NCBI RefSeq assembly: GCF_029227915.1
Contig: NC_079881.1
Location: 24,467,501-24,531,500, forward strand
DNA from: Hydractinia symbiolongicarpus
Taxonomy: Eukaryota > Cnidaria > Hydrozoa > Anthoathecata > Hydractiniidae
Reading direction: 5' to 3'
Length of the DNA stretch: 64,000 nucleotides
The position numbers and the translations under genes were made by a program. The notes under the pieces are model-generated. The model was not told where the DNA came from and made no database searches. It was given only the letters and a program-made list of their open reading frames with translations. Below, one piece after another: positions 1 to 10,713 of this stretch; position 1 is the first letter of the stretch, and every line of letters starts with the position of its first letter.

Positions 1-391
1 TCAGTTCATTTAAGTGCCACAGTAAATCGTTTCACTGTTAAAAGCGATACAACCTAGTAATATCAGGAAAACATCCCTAAATACATGTTGGTACGAAAAT
101 GTGACGCAACCGTTGTAACTCAAACGGATTGACACCGTTAGAAAGTCAATGAAATGTAGTATTTGAATCTCTCTCTATTTCTTCAGCGCGAACTAACGGC
201 TAGGATTTGTCCCACAGTAAAAAATGACTTATTTATCTTAATTTTTAAATAAAGCGTTACCAAAACGCCCAGTGTAATCGCTGAGTTCCAGCAATCATGT
301 CAAATTAAGAACAATGTTATTTCTTGGGGTCCAGTTCGCTCACTTATCACATTTATAAGGTGACAGTCCAGAATGAGTTCAATTAAGTCCC

Positions 392-411
392 ACAGTCAAT
401 CGTTTCACTGT
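392..411 (+). repeat. Short inverted repeat ACAGT / ACTGT
   Basis: A 5 bp perfect inverted repeat with a 10-base spacer follows the first GTCCCACAG of the reference monomer. It is retained in most monomers with the CACAGTCAATCGTTTCACTG form. It is broken in copies whose leader reads ACAGACA, ACATTCA or CAGAGTCA. No function can be assigned. Confidence 0.5.
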
Positions 412-482
412 TAAAAGCGATACAACTTAGTAATATCGGAAAAAAATCACTAACTACATGTTGGTACGACTATGTGACGCAA

Positions 483-572
483 CCGTTGTAACCCAAACGG
501 ATTGACACCGTTAGAAAGTCAATGAAATGTAGTTTTGGAAACTGTCTCTACTTCTTCAGCACGAACTAACGG
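483..572 (+). repeat. Alternating CCGTT / AACGG cluster
   Basis: In the reference monomer CCGTT (483-487), AACGG (496-500), CCGTT (508-512) and AACGG (568-572) alternate in orientation. The first three are 12-13 bp apart. The middle AACGG can pair with either neighbouring CCGTT, with loops of 8 and 7 bases, so two mutually exclusive small hairpins are possible. The cluster recurs in many left-hand monomers. In right-hand subfamilies the third word often reads CCATT or CCGCT and the fourth often reads AACTG. AACNG is also the core recognised by MYB-type DNA-binding domains in animals and plants. Binding here is speculation. Confidence 0.5.
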
Positions 573-581
573 CTAGGATTG

Positions 582-759
582 GTCCCACAGTAAAAAATGT
601 CTTATTTATCTTAATTTTTAAATGAAGCGCTACAACAGCGCCCAGTGTAATCGCTGAGTTACATCAATCATGTCAAGTTAAGAACAACGTTATTTCTTGT
701 AGTCAAACTGGCTTATTTATCACACTTACAAGGTCAAAGTCCACAATCAGTTCAATTAA
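582..759 (+). repeat. Ancestral half-unit 2 of the monomer (178 bp)
   Basis: The second half of the reference monomer runs from the second GTCCCACAG to the base before the first GTCCCACAG of the next monomer. It is collinear with half-unit 1 through short shared words (listed there) but strongly diverged, and lacks a clear counterpart of the CCGTT/AACGG cluster. It contains the AT-rich run with A and T tracts and the GCGCT/AGCGC dyad. Confidence 0.55.
627..641 (+). repeat. Short inverted repeat GCGCT / AGCGC
   Basis: A 5 bp perfect inverted repeat with a 5-base loop, GCGCT-NNNNN-AGCGC, lies in half-unit 2. It is one of the better conserved words in the array. It is lost in D-type neighbours that read CACAGGGTCC and in monomers with CACAGAGCC. 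It may be a structural element or simply a conserved part of the consensus. Confidence 0.5.
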
Positions 760-1867
760 GTCCCACAGTCAAACGTTTCACTGTTAAAAGCGATGCAACC
801 TAGTAATATCCGAACACTATCGCTTAACACATGTTGGTACGAATATGTGACGCAAGCGTTGTAACTCAAACGGATTTATGCCACTAGTAATTCAATGAAA
901 TGTAGTTTTGGAAACTGTTCCTATTTCTTCAGCGCGCGATAACGGCTAGGATTCGTCCCACGGTAAAGAATGACTTATTTATCTAAATTTTAAAGTGAAG
1001 CGCTACCACAGCGCCAAGTGCAATCGCTGAGTTCCGGCAATCATGTCAAATTAAGAAGAATGTTATTTCCTGGAGTCCGATTGTCTTACTTATAACATTT
1101 ATAAAGTCACAGTCCTAAATCAGTTCATTTAAGTCCCACAGTCAATCTTTTCACTGTTAAAAGCGATGCAACCTAGTAATACCCGAATAATATCGCTAAA
1201 TATATGTTGGTACGAATATTTGACGCAACCGTTTTAACTCAAACGAATTTATACCACTAGAAATTCAATGAAATGTAGTTTTGGAAATTGTTCCTATTAA
1301 CTTAGTGCGTGCTAACGGCCAGGATTGGTCCCACAGCAAAAAGTGACTTATTTATCTAAATTTTAAAGTAAAGCGCTACCACAGCGAATAGTGCAATCGC
1401 TGAGTTCCGGCAATCACGTCAAATTAAGAAGAATGTTAATTCTTGGGATCCTATTGCCTCATTTATCACATTTATCAGGTCACAGTCCAAAGTTAGTTCA
1501 ATTAAATCCAACAGTCAATCGTTTGACTGTTAAATACGATTCAACCTAGTAATATCAGAAAAATATCGCTAAATACATGTTAGTACGAATATGTGACCCA
1601 ACCATTGTAACTCAAAATGACTGACACCGTTAGCAAGTCAATGAAATGTAGTTTTTGAAACTGTTGCTATTTCTTCAGTGCGCGATAACGGCTAGGATTG
1701 GTCCCACAGTAAAGAATGAATTATCTATCTAAATTTTTATATGAAGCACTATCACAGCGCCCAGTGTAATCGCTGAATTCCGGCAATCACGTCAAATTAA
1801 GAAGAATGTTATTTCTTGTAGTCCAATTGTCTCACTTTCACATTTATAAGGTCACAGTCTAAAGTTA

Positions 1868-4800
1868 GTTCAATTAAATTCCACAGGAAATCGTTTCAAT
1901 GTTAAAAGCGATACAACTTGGTAATATCGGAAATAAATCACTAACTACATGTTGGTACGACTATGTGACGCAACCGTTGTAACTCAAACCGATTGACACC
2001 GTTAGAAAGTCAATGAAATGTAGTTTTGGAAACTGTCTCTACTTCTTCAGCACGAACTAACGGCTAGGATTGGTCCCACAGTAAAAAATGACTTATTCAT
2101 CTTAATTTTTAAATGAAGCGCTACAAGAGCGCCCAGTGTAATAGCTGAGTTCCAGCAATCATGTCAAGTTAAGAACAACGTTATTTCTTGTAGTCAAACA
2201 GGCTTATTTATCACATTTACAAGGTCAAAGTCCACAATCAGTTCAATTAAGTCCCACAGACAATCATTTCACTGTTAAGAGCAATGTAACCTAGTAATGG
2301 CGAAAAAATATCGCTAAATACATGTTGGTACGACTATGTCACGCAACTGCTGTAACTCATACGGATTGATACCGCTAGAAAGTAAATGAAATGTAGTTTT
2401 TGAAACTGTTCCTATTTATTCAGCGCGTGCTAACGGCCAGGAATGGTCCCACAGTAATTATGACTTATTTATCTAAGTTTTTAAATCAAGCGCTACCACA
2501 GCGACCATTGTAATCGTGGAATTCCAGCAATCATGTCAAATTAAGAGGAATGTTATTTCTCGCAGTCCAATTGGCTCATTTGTCACATTTATAAGGTCAC
2601 AGTCCAGAATGAGTTCAATTAAGTCCCACAGTCATTCGTTTCACTGTTAAAAGCTGTACAACTTAGTAATATCGGAAAAAAATATATAAACACATGTTGG
2701 TACGAATATGTGACACAACCGTTGTAACTCAAACGGATTGACACCGTTAGAAATTCAATGAATGGTAGTTTTGGAAACTGTCTCTACTTCTTCAACGCGA
2801 ACTAACGGCTAGGATTGGTCCCACAGTAAAAAATGATTTATTTATCTTAATTTTTTAATAAAACGCTACCAGAGCGCCCAGTGTAATCGCTGAGTTCCAG
2901 CAATCATGTCAAATTAAGAACAACGTTATTTCTTGTAGTCAAACTGGCTCATTTATCATCTTTATAAGGTCAAAGCCCAAAATGAGTTCAATTAAGTCCC
3001 ACAGTCAAACGTTTCACTGTTAAAAGCGATGCAACCTAGTAATATCCGACCACTATCGCTAAACACATGTTGGTACGAATATGTGACACAACCGTTGTAA
3101 CTCAAACGGATTTATACCGCTGGAAATTCAATGAAATGTAGTTTTGGAAACTGTTCCTATTTCTTCAGCGCGCGATAACGGCTAGGATTCGTCCCACGGT
3201 AAAGAATGACTTATTTATCTAAAATTTAAAATGAGGCGCTACCACAGCGCCCAGTGCAATCGCTGAGTTCCGGCAATCATGTCAAATTAAGAAGAATGTT
3301 ATTTCTTGGAGTCCGATTGTCTTACTTATAACATTTATAAAGTCACAGTCCCAAATCAGTTCAATTAAGTCCCACAGTCAATCGTTTCACTGTTAAAAGC
3401 AATGAAACCTAGTAATACCCGAATAATATCGCTAAATATATGTTCGTACGAATATTTGACGCAACCGTTTTAACTCAAACGAATTTATACCACTAGAAAT
3501 TCAATGAAATGTAGTTTTAGAAACTGTTCCTATTTACTCAGCGCGTGCTAACGGCCAGGATTGGTCCCACAGTAAAAAATGATTTATTTATCTTAATTTT
3601 TTAATAAAACGCTACCAGAGCGCCCAGTGTAATCGCTGAGTTCCAGCAATCATGTCAAATTAAGAACAACGTTATTTCTTGTAGTCAAACTGGCTCATTT
3701 ATCATCTGTATAAGGTCAAAGTCCAAAATCAGTTCAATTAAGTCCCACAGTCAAACGTTTCACTGTTAAAAGCGATGCAACCTAGTAATATCAGAAAAAT
3801 ATCGCTAAATACATGTTAGTACGAATATGTGACCCAACCATTGTAACTCAAAATGACTGACACCGTTAGCAAGTCAATGAAATGTAGTTTTTGAAACTGT
3901 TGCTATTTCTTCAGCGCGCGATAACGGCTAGGATTGGTCCCACAGTAAAGAATGAATTATCTATCTAAATTTTTATATGAAGCACTATCACAGCGCCCAG
4001 TGTTATCGCTGAGTTCCGGCAATCACGTCAAATTAAGAAGAATGTTATTTCATGCAGTCCAGTTGACTCACTTATGACATTTATAAGGTCACAGTCCAAA
4101 GTTAGTTCATTTAAATTCCACAGGAAATCGTTTCAATGTTAAAAGCGATACAACTTAGTAATATCGGAAATAAATCACTAACTACATGTTGGTACGACTA
4201 TGTGACGCAACCGTTGTAACTCAAACCGATTGACACCGTTAGAAAGTCAATGAAATGTAGTTTTGGAAACTATCTCTACTTTTTCAGCACGAACTAACGG
4301 CTAGGATTGGTCCCACAGTAAAAAACGACTTATTTATCTTAATTTTTAAATGAAGCGCTACAACAGCACCCAGTGTAATAGCTGAGTTCCAGCAATCATG
4401 TCAAGTTAAGAACAACGTTATTTCTTGTAGTCAAACTGGTTTATTTATCACATTTACAAGGTCAAAGTCCACAATCAGTTCAATTAAGTCCCACAGTCAA
4501 TCGTTTCACTGTTAAGAGCAATGTAACCTAGTAATGGCGAAAAAATATCGCTAAATACATGTTGGTACGACTATGTCACGCAACTGTTGTAACTCATACG
4601 GATTGATACCGCTAGAAAGTGAATGAAATGTAGTTTTTGAAACTGTTCCTATTTATTCAGCGCGTGCTAACGGCCAGGATCGGTCCCACAGTAATTATGA
4701 CTTATTTATCTAAGTTTTTAAATCAAGCGCTACCACAGCGACTATTGTAATCGTGGAATTCCAGCAATCATGTCAAATTAAGAGGAATGTTATTTCTCGC

Positions 4801-6244
4801 AGTCCAATTGGCTCATTTGTCACATTTATAAGGTCACAGTCCAGAATGAGTTCAATTAAGTCCCACAGACATTCGTTTCACTGTTAAAAGCAATACAACT
4901 TAGTAATATCGGAAAAAAATATATAAACACATGTTGGTACGAATATGTGACGCAACCGTTGTAACTCAAACGGATTGACACCGTTAAAAAGTCAATGAAT
5001 GGTAGTTTTGGAAACTGTCTCTACTTCTTCAACGCGAACTAACGGCTAGGATTGGTCCCACAGTAAAAAATGATTTATTTATCTTAATTTTTTAATAAAA
5101 CGCTACCAGATCGCCCAGTGTAATCGCTGAGTTCCAGCAATCACGTCAAATTAAGAACAACGTTATTTCTTGTAGTCAAACTGGCTCATTTATCATCTTT
5201 ATAAGGTCAAAGCCCAAAATCAGTTCAATTAAGTCCCACAGTCAAACGTTTCACTGTTAAAGGCGATGCAGCCTAGTAATATGCGAACACTATCGCTAAA
5301 TACATGTTGGTACGAATATGTGACGCAACCGTTGTAACTTAAACGGATTTATACCGCTAGAAATTTAATGAATGTAGTTTTGGAAACTGTTCCTATTTAT
5401 TCAGCGCGTGCTAACGGCCAGGATTGGTCCCACAGTAAAAAATGACTTATTTATCTAAATTTTTAAATGAAGCGCTACCACAACGCCCATTGTAATCTCT
5501 GAGTTTCGGCAATCATGTCAAATTAAGAAGAATGTTATTTCTTGGAGTCCGATTGTCTTACTTATAACATTTATAAAGTCACAGTCCCAAATCAGTTCAA
5601 TTAAGTCCCACAGTCAATCGTTTCACTGTTAAAAGCAATGAAACCTAGTAATACCCGAATAATATCGCTAAATATATGTTCGTACGAATATTTGACGCAA
5701 CCGTTTTAACTCAAACGAATTTATACCACTAGAAATTCAATGAAATGTAGTTTTAGAAACTGTTCCTATTTACTCAGCGCGTGCTAACGGCCAGGATTGG
5801 TCCCACAGTAAAAAATGATTTATTTATCTTAATTTTTTAATAAAACGCTACCAGAGCGCCCAGTGTAATCGCTGAGTTCCAGCAATCATGTCAAATTAAG
5901 AACAACGTTATTTCTTGTAGTCAAACTGGCTCATTTATCATCTTTATAAGGTCAAAGCCCAAAATGAGTTCAATTAAGTCCCACAGTCAAACGTTTCACT
6001 GTTAAAAGCGATGCAACCTAGTAATATCCGACCACTATCGCTAAACACATGTTGGTACGAATATGTGACGCAACCGTTGTAACTCAAACGGATTTATACC
6101 GCTGGAAATTCAATGAAATGTAGTTTTGGAAACTGTTCCTATTTCTTCAGCGCGCGATAACGGCTAGGATTCGTCCCACGGTAAAGAATGACTTATTTAT
6201 CTAAAATTTAAAATGAGGCGCTACCACAGCGCCCAGTGCAATCG
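1868..6244 (+). repeat. Interleaved 6-mer and 8-mer duplications (older higher-order block)
   Basis: Monomers start at 1868, 2241, 2613, 2986, 3359, 3732, 4105, 4478, 4850, 5223, 5595 and 5968. Matching positions show a 6-monomer period of about 2,237 bp (1868 with 4105, 2241 with 4478, 2613 with 4850). About 3311-3787 matches 5547-6023 at 2,236 bp. About 2970-3257 matches 5953-6240 at 2,982 bp, which is 8 monomers. The segment 4058-5547 recurs at 6245-7734 (offset 2,187 bp, that is 6 monomers minus about 49 bp). The overlapping offsets mean that several duplication events are superimposed. No gene is present. Confidence 0.75.
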
Positions 6245-6291
6245 TCCAGTTGACTCACTTATGACATTTATAAGGTCACAGTCCAAAGTTA
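5968..6291 (+). repeat. Truncated monomer (324 bp) at a recombination junction
   Basis: This monomer lacks about 49 bp: the sequence passes from GTGCAATCG directly to TCCAGTTGACTCAC near 6244/6245. Left of the break it matches the monomer around 3000-3257. Right of it, it matches the monomer from 4058 onward. It is therefore a fusion of two different monomers with loss of the CTGAGTTCC...GAATGTTATTTC segment. It also marks the left edge of the 12-monomer unit. Confidence 0.85.
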
Positions 6292-9200
6292 GTTCAATTA
6301 AATTCCAGAGGAAATCGTTTCAATGTTAAAAGCGATACAACTTAGTAATATCGGAAATAAATCACTAACTACATGTTGGTACGACTATGTGACGCAACCG
6401 TTGTAACTCAAACCGATTGACACCGTTAGAAAGTCAATGAAATGTAGTTTTGGAAACTATCTCTACTTTTTCAGCACGAACTAACGGCTAGGAATGGTCC
6501 CACAGTAAAAAATGACTTATTTATCTTAATTTTTAAATGAAGCGCTACAACAGCACCCAGTGTAATAGCTGAGTTCCAGCAATCATGTCAAGTTAAGAAC
6601 AACGTTATTTCTTGTAGTCAAACTGGTTTATTTATCACATTTACAAGGTCAAAGTCCACAATCAGTTCAATTAAGTCCCACAGTCAATCGTTTCACTGTT
6701 AAGAGCAATGTAACCTAGTAATGGCGAAAAAATATCGCTAAATACATGTTGGTACGACTATGTCACGCAACTGTTGTAACTCATACGGATTGATACCGCT
6801 AGAAAGTGAATGAAATGTAGTTTTTGAAACTGTTCCTATTTATTCAGCGCGTGCTAACGGCCAGGATCGGTCCCACAGTAATTATGACTTATTTATCTAA
6901 GTTTTTAAATCAAGCGCTACCACAGCGACCATTGTAATCGTGGAATTCCAGCAATCATGTCAAATTAAGAGGAATGTTATTTCTCGCAGTCCAATTGGCT
7001 CATTTGTCACATTTATAAGGTCACAGTCCAGAATGAGTTCAATTAAGTCCCACAGACATTCGTTTCACTGTTAAAAGCAATACAACTTAGTAATATCGGA
7101 AAAAAATATATAAACACATGTTGGTACGAATATGTGACGCAACCGTTGTAACTCAAACGGATTGACACCGTTAAAAAGTCAATGAATGGTAGTTTTGGAA
7201 ACTGTCTCTACTTCTTCAACGCGAACTAACGGCTAGGATTGGTCCTACAGTAAAAAATGATTTATTTATCTTAATTTTTTAATAAAACGCTACCAGATCG
7301 CCCAGTGTAATCGCTGAGTTCCAGCAATCACGTCAAATTAAGAACAACGTTATTTCTTGTAGTCAAACTGGCTCATTTATCATCTTTATAAGGTCAAAGC
7401 CCAAAATCAGTTCAATTAAGTCCCACAGTCAAACGTTTCACTGTTAAAGGCGATGCAGCCTAGTAATATGCGAACACTATCGCTAAATACATGTTGGTAC
7501 GAATATGTGACGCAACCGTTGTAACTTAAACGGATTTATACCGCTAGAAATTTAATGAATGTAGTTTTGGAAACTGTTCCTATTTATTCAGCGCGTGCTA
7601 ACGGCCAGGATTGGTCCCACAGTAAAAAATGACTTATTTATCTAAATTTTTAAATGAAGCTCTACCACAACGCCCATTGTAATCTTTGAGTTTCGGCAAT
7701 CATGTCAAATTAAGAAGAATGTTATTTCTTGGAGTCCAATTGTCTCACTTATCACACATATAAGGTCACAGTCTAAAGTTAGTTCTATTAAGTCCCACAG
7801 TCAATCGTTTCACTGATAAAAGCGATACAACTTAGTAATATCGGAAAAGAATATCTAAACACATGTTGGTACGACTATGTGACGCAACCGTTGTAACTCA
7901 AACGGATTGATACCGCCAAGAAGTCAATGAATTGTAGTCTTTGAGAATGTCTCTATTTCTTCAACGCGTGCTAACGGCCAGGATTGGTCCCATAGTAAAA
8001 AAAGACTTACTTATCTAAATTTTTAAATTAAGCGCTACCACAGAGCCTAGTGTAATCGCTGAATTCCAGCAATCATGTCGAATTAAGAAGAATGTTATTC
8101 CTTGGAGTCCAATTGGCTCTTTTATAACATTTATAAGGTCTCAGTCCAAAGTTACTTCAATTAAGTCCCAGAGTCAATCGTTTCACTGTTAAAAGCGATG
8201 TAACCTAGTAATATCAGAAAAATATCGCTAAATACATGTTAGTACGAATATGTGACCCAACCGTTGAAACTCAAACGAACTGACACCGTTAGAAATTCAA
8301 TATAATGTAGTTTTTGAACCTGTCCCTATTTCTTCGGCGCGCGCTAACGGCTAGGATTGGTCCCACAGTAAAAATAACTTTCTTTTCTTAATTTTTAAAT
8401 GAAGCGATGCCACAACGCCCAGTATAATCGCTGAGTTTCGGCAATCATGTCAAATTAAGAAGAATGTTACTTCTTGGAGTCCAATTGTCTCACTTATCAT
8501 ACTTATAAGGTCACAGTCCAAAATCGGTTCAATTAAGTCCCACAGTCAATCGTTTCATTGTTAAGAGCGATGTAACCTAGTAATGGTGAAAAAATATGGC
8601 TAAATACATGTTGGTACGAATATGTGACACAACCGTTGTAACTCATACGGATTGATACCTCTTGACAGTCAATGAAATGTAGTTTTTGAAACTGTTCCCA
8701 TTTATTCAGCGCGTGCTAACGGCCAGGATTGGTCCCACAGTAATTATGGCTTATTTATCTAAGTTTTTAAAAGAAGCGCTACCACAGCGCCCATTGTAAT
8801 CGTGGAATTCCAGCAATCATGTCAAATTAAGAGGAATGTTATTTCTCGCAGTCCAATTGGCTCATTTGTCACATTTATAAGGTCACAGTCCAGAATGAGT
8901 TCAATTAAGTCCCACAGTCAATCGTTTCACTGTTAAAAGCGATGCAACCTAGTAATATGAGAACAATATCGATAAATACAAGTTGGTACGAATATGTGAC
9001 ACAACCGTTGTAACTGAAGCGGATTGATACCGTTAGGAAGTCAATGAACTGTAGTTTTTGAACTTGTCCCTATTTCTTCAGGGCGCGCTAACGGCTAGGA
9101 TTGGTCCCACAGTAAAAAATGACTTTCTTTTCTTAATTTTTAAATGAAGCTCTGCCACAACGCCCAGTATAATCGCTGAGTTTCGGCAATCATGTCAAAT

Positions 9201-10713
9201 TAAGAAGAATGTTACTTCTTGGAGCCCAATTTTCTCACTTATCACACTTATAAGGTCACAGTCAAAAATCGGTTCAATTAAGTCCCACACTCAATCGTTT
9301 CATTGTTAAGAGCGATGTAACCTAGTAATGGCGAAAAAATATGGCTAAATACATGTTGGTACGAATGTGACGCAACCGTTGTAACTCATACGGATTGATA
9401 CCTCTAGACAGTCAATGAAATGTAGTTTTTGAAACTGTCTCTTTTTCTTCAGCGCGAACTAACGGCTAGGATTGGTCCCACAGTAAAAAATGACTTATTT
9501 ATCCTAATATTTAAATAAAGCGCTACCACAGCGCGTAGTGTAATCGCTGAGTTCCAGCAATCATGTCAAATTAAGAACAATGTTATTTCTTGGGGTCCAG
9601 TTGGCTCACTTATCACATTTGTAAGGTCACAGTCCAGAATTAGTTCCGTTAAGTCATACAGTCAATCTTTTTACTGTTAAAAGCGATACAACTTAGTAAT
9701 ATCGGAAAAGAATATCTAAACACATGTTGGTACGACTATGTGACGCAACCGTTGTAACTCAAACGGATTGATACCGCCAAGAAGTCAATGAATTGTAGTC
9801 TTTGAGAATGTCTCTATTTCTTCAACGCGTGCTAACGGCCAGGATTGGTCCCATAGTAAAAAAAGACTTACTTATCTAAATTTTTAAATTAAGCGCTACC
9901 ACAGAGCCTAGTGTAATCGCTGAATTCCAGCAATCATGTCGAATTAAGAAGAATGTTATTCCTTGGAGTCCAATTGGCTCTTTTATAACATTTATAAGGT
10001 CTCAGTCCAAAGTTACTTCAATTAAGTCCCAGAGTCAATCGTTTCACGGTTAAAAGCGATGTAACCTAGTAATATCAGAAAAATATCGCTAAATACATGT
10101 TAGTACGAATATGTGACCCAACCGTTGAAACTCAAACGAACTGACACCGTTAGAAATTCAATATAATGTAGTTTTTGAACCTGTCCCTATTTCTTCGGCG
10201 CGCGCTAACGGCTAGGATTGGTCCCACAGTAAAAATAACTTTCTTTTTTTAATTTTTAAATGAAGCGATGCCACAACGCCCAGTATAATCGCTGAGTTTC
10301 GGCAATCATGTCAAATTAAGAAGAATGTTACTTCTTGGAGTCCAATTGTCTCACTGATCACACTTATAAGGTCACAGTCCAAAATCGGTTCAATTAAGTC
10401 CCACAGTCAATCGTTTCACTGTTAAAAGCGATGCAACCTAGTAATATCAGAAAAATATCGCTAAATACATGTTAGTACGAATATGTGACCCAACCATTGT
10501 AACTCAAAATGACTGACACCGTTAGCAAGTCAATGAAATGTAGTTTTTGAAACTGTTGCTATTTCTTCAGCGCGCGATAACGGCTAGGATTGGTCCCACA
10601 GTAAAGAATGAATTATCTATCTAAATTTTTATATGAAGCACTATCACAGCGCCCAGTGTAATCGCTGAGTTCCGGCAATCACGTCAAATTAAGAAGAATG
10701 TTATTTCATGCAG
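6245..10713 (+). repeat. 12-monomer higher-order repeat, copy 1 (4,469 bp)
   Basis: Monomers start at 6292, 6664, 7037, 7410, 7782, 8155, 8527, 8899, 9272, 9643, 10016 and 10388. From 6245 to about 10410 this block matches 10714 to about 14880 at an offset of 4,469-4,470 bp. The match includes private variants, such as the leader AGTTCTATTAAG at 7781 and 12250, the 2 bp deletion giving TACGAATGTGACG near 9360 and 13829, and the leader TAGTTCCGTTAAG near 9642 and 14111. A smaller 5-monomer offset (1,861 bp) is nested inside: about 7820-8570 matches 9680-10420. The last 300 bp switches to a monomer resembling 3765-4060. Confidence 0.88.

Larger units (their letters stand above)
387..581 (+). 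repeat. Ancestral half-unit 1 of the monomer (195 bp)
   Basis: The first half of the reference monomer runs from one GTCCCACAG to the next. Words in it recur in the same order in the second half: TTAAAAGCGATACAAC against TTAAATGAAGCGCTACAAC, AGTAATATCG against AGTGTAATCG, CATGT against CATGT, TTGTAACYCAAACGG against TTGTAGTCAAACTGG, and CACCGTTAGAAAGTC against CACACTTACAAGGTC. The offsets of these pairs lie between about 195 and 221 bp, so the order is collinear with small indels. The extra length of this half comes mainly from the segment near 540-575. The interpretation as a diverged dimer is inferred. Confidence 0.6.
377..749 (+). repeat. Reference monomer (373 bp) used for phasing
   Basis: This is a complete and fairly typical monomer, used as the reference for internal positions. 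In order it carries a leader ending in the first GTCCCACAG (387), TTTCACTGTTAAAAGCGA, an A-tract (440-446), CATGTTGGTACGA, the CCGTT/AACGG cluster, a TTCAGC-rich segment near 555, the second GTCCCACAG (582), an AT-rich run with A and T tracts (592-619), the GCGCT/AGCGC dyad, CAATCATGTCAA, and TCACACTTACAAGGTCAAAG before the next leader at 750. The phase is arbitrary, since any circular permutation describes the array equally well. The monomer has no coding capacity: stop codons interrupt all frames within one or two periods. Confidence 0.95.
1..1867 (+). repeat. Left-edge monomers without a clear higher-order period
   Basis: Monomers start at 4, 377, 750, 1123 and 1496. The first three bases belong to a monomer cut by the window edge. 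The copies differ visibly, for example in the leaders AGTTCATTTAAG, AGTTCAATTAAG and AGTTCAATTAAATCC. I see no exact long duplication among them, although monomers resembling them recur in the next block. No gene is present. Confidence 0.85.

Noticed and set aside
461-477. CENP-B box candidate (ATTCGTACCAACATG on the minus strand)
   Set aside because: The TTCG and the following A fit the core pattern, but the essential CGGG end is absent. TCCCGAATAATATCGCC in right-hand monomers also misses the spacing by one base. I do not call a CENP-B box.
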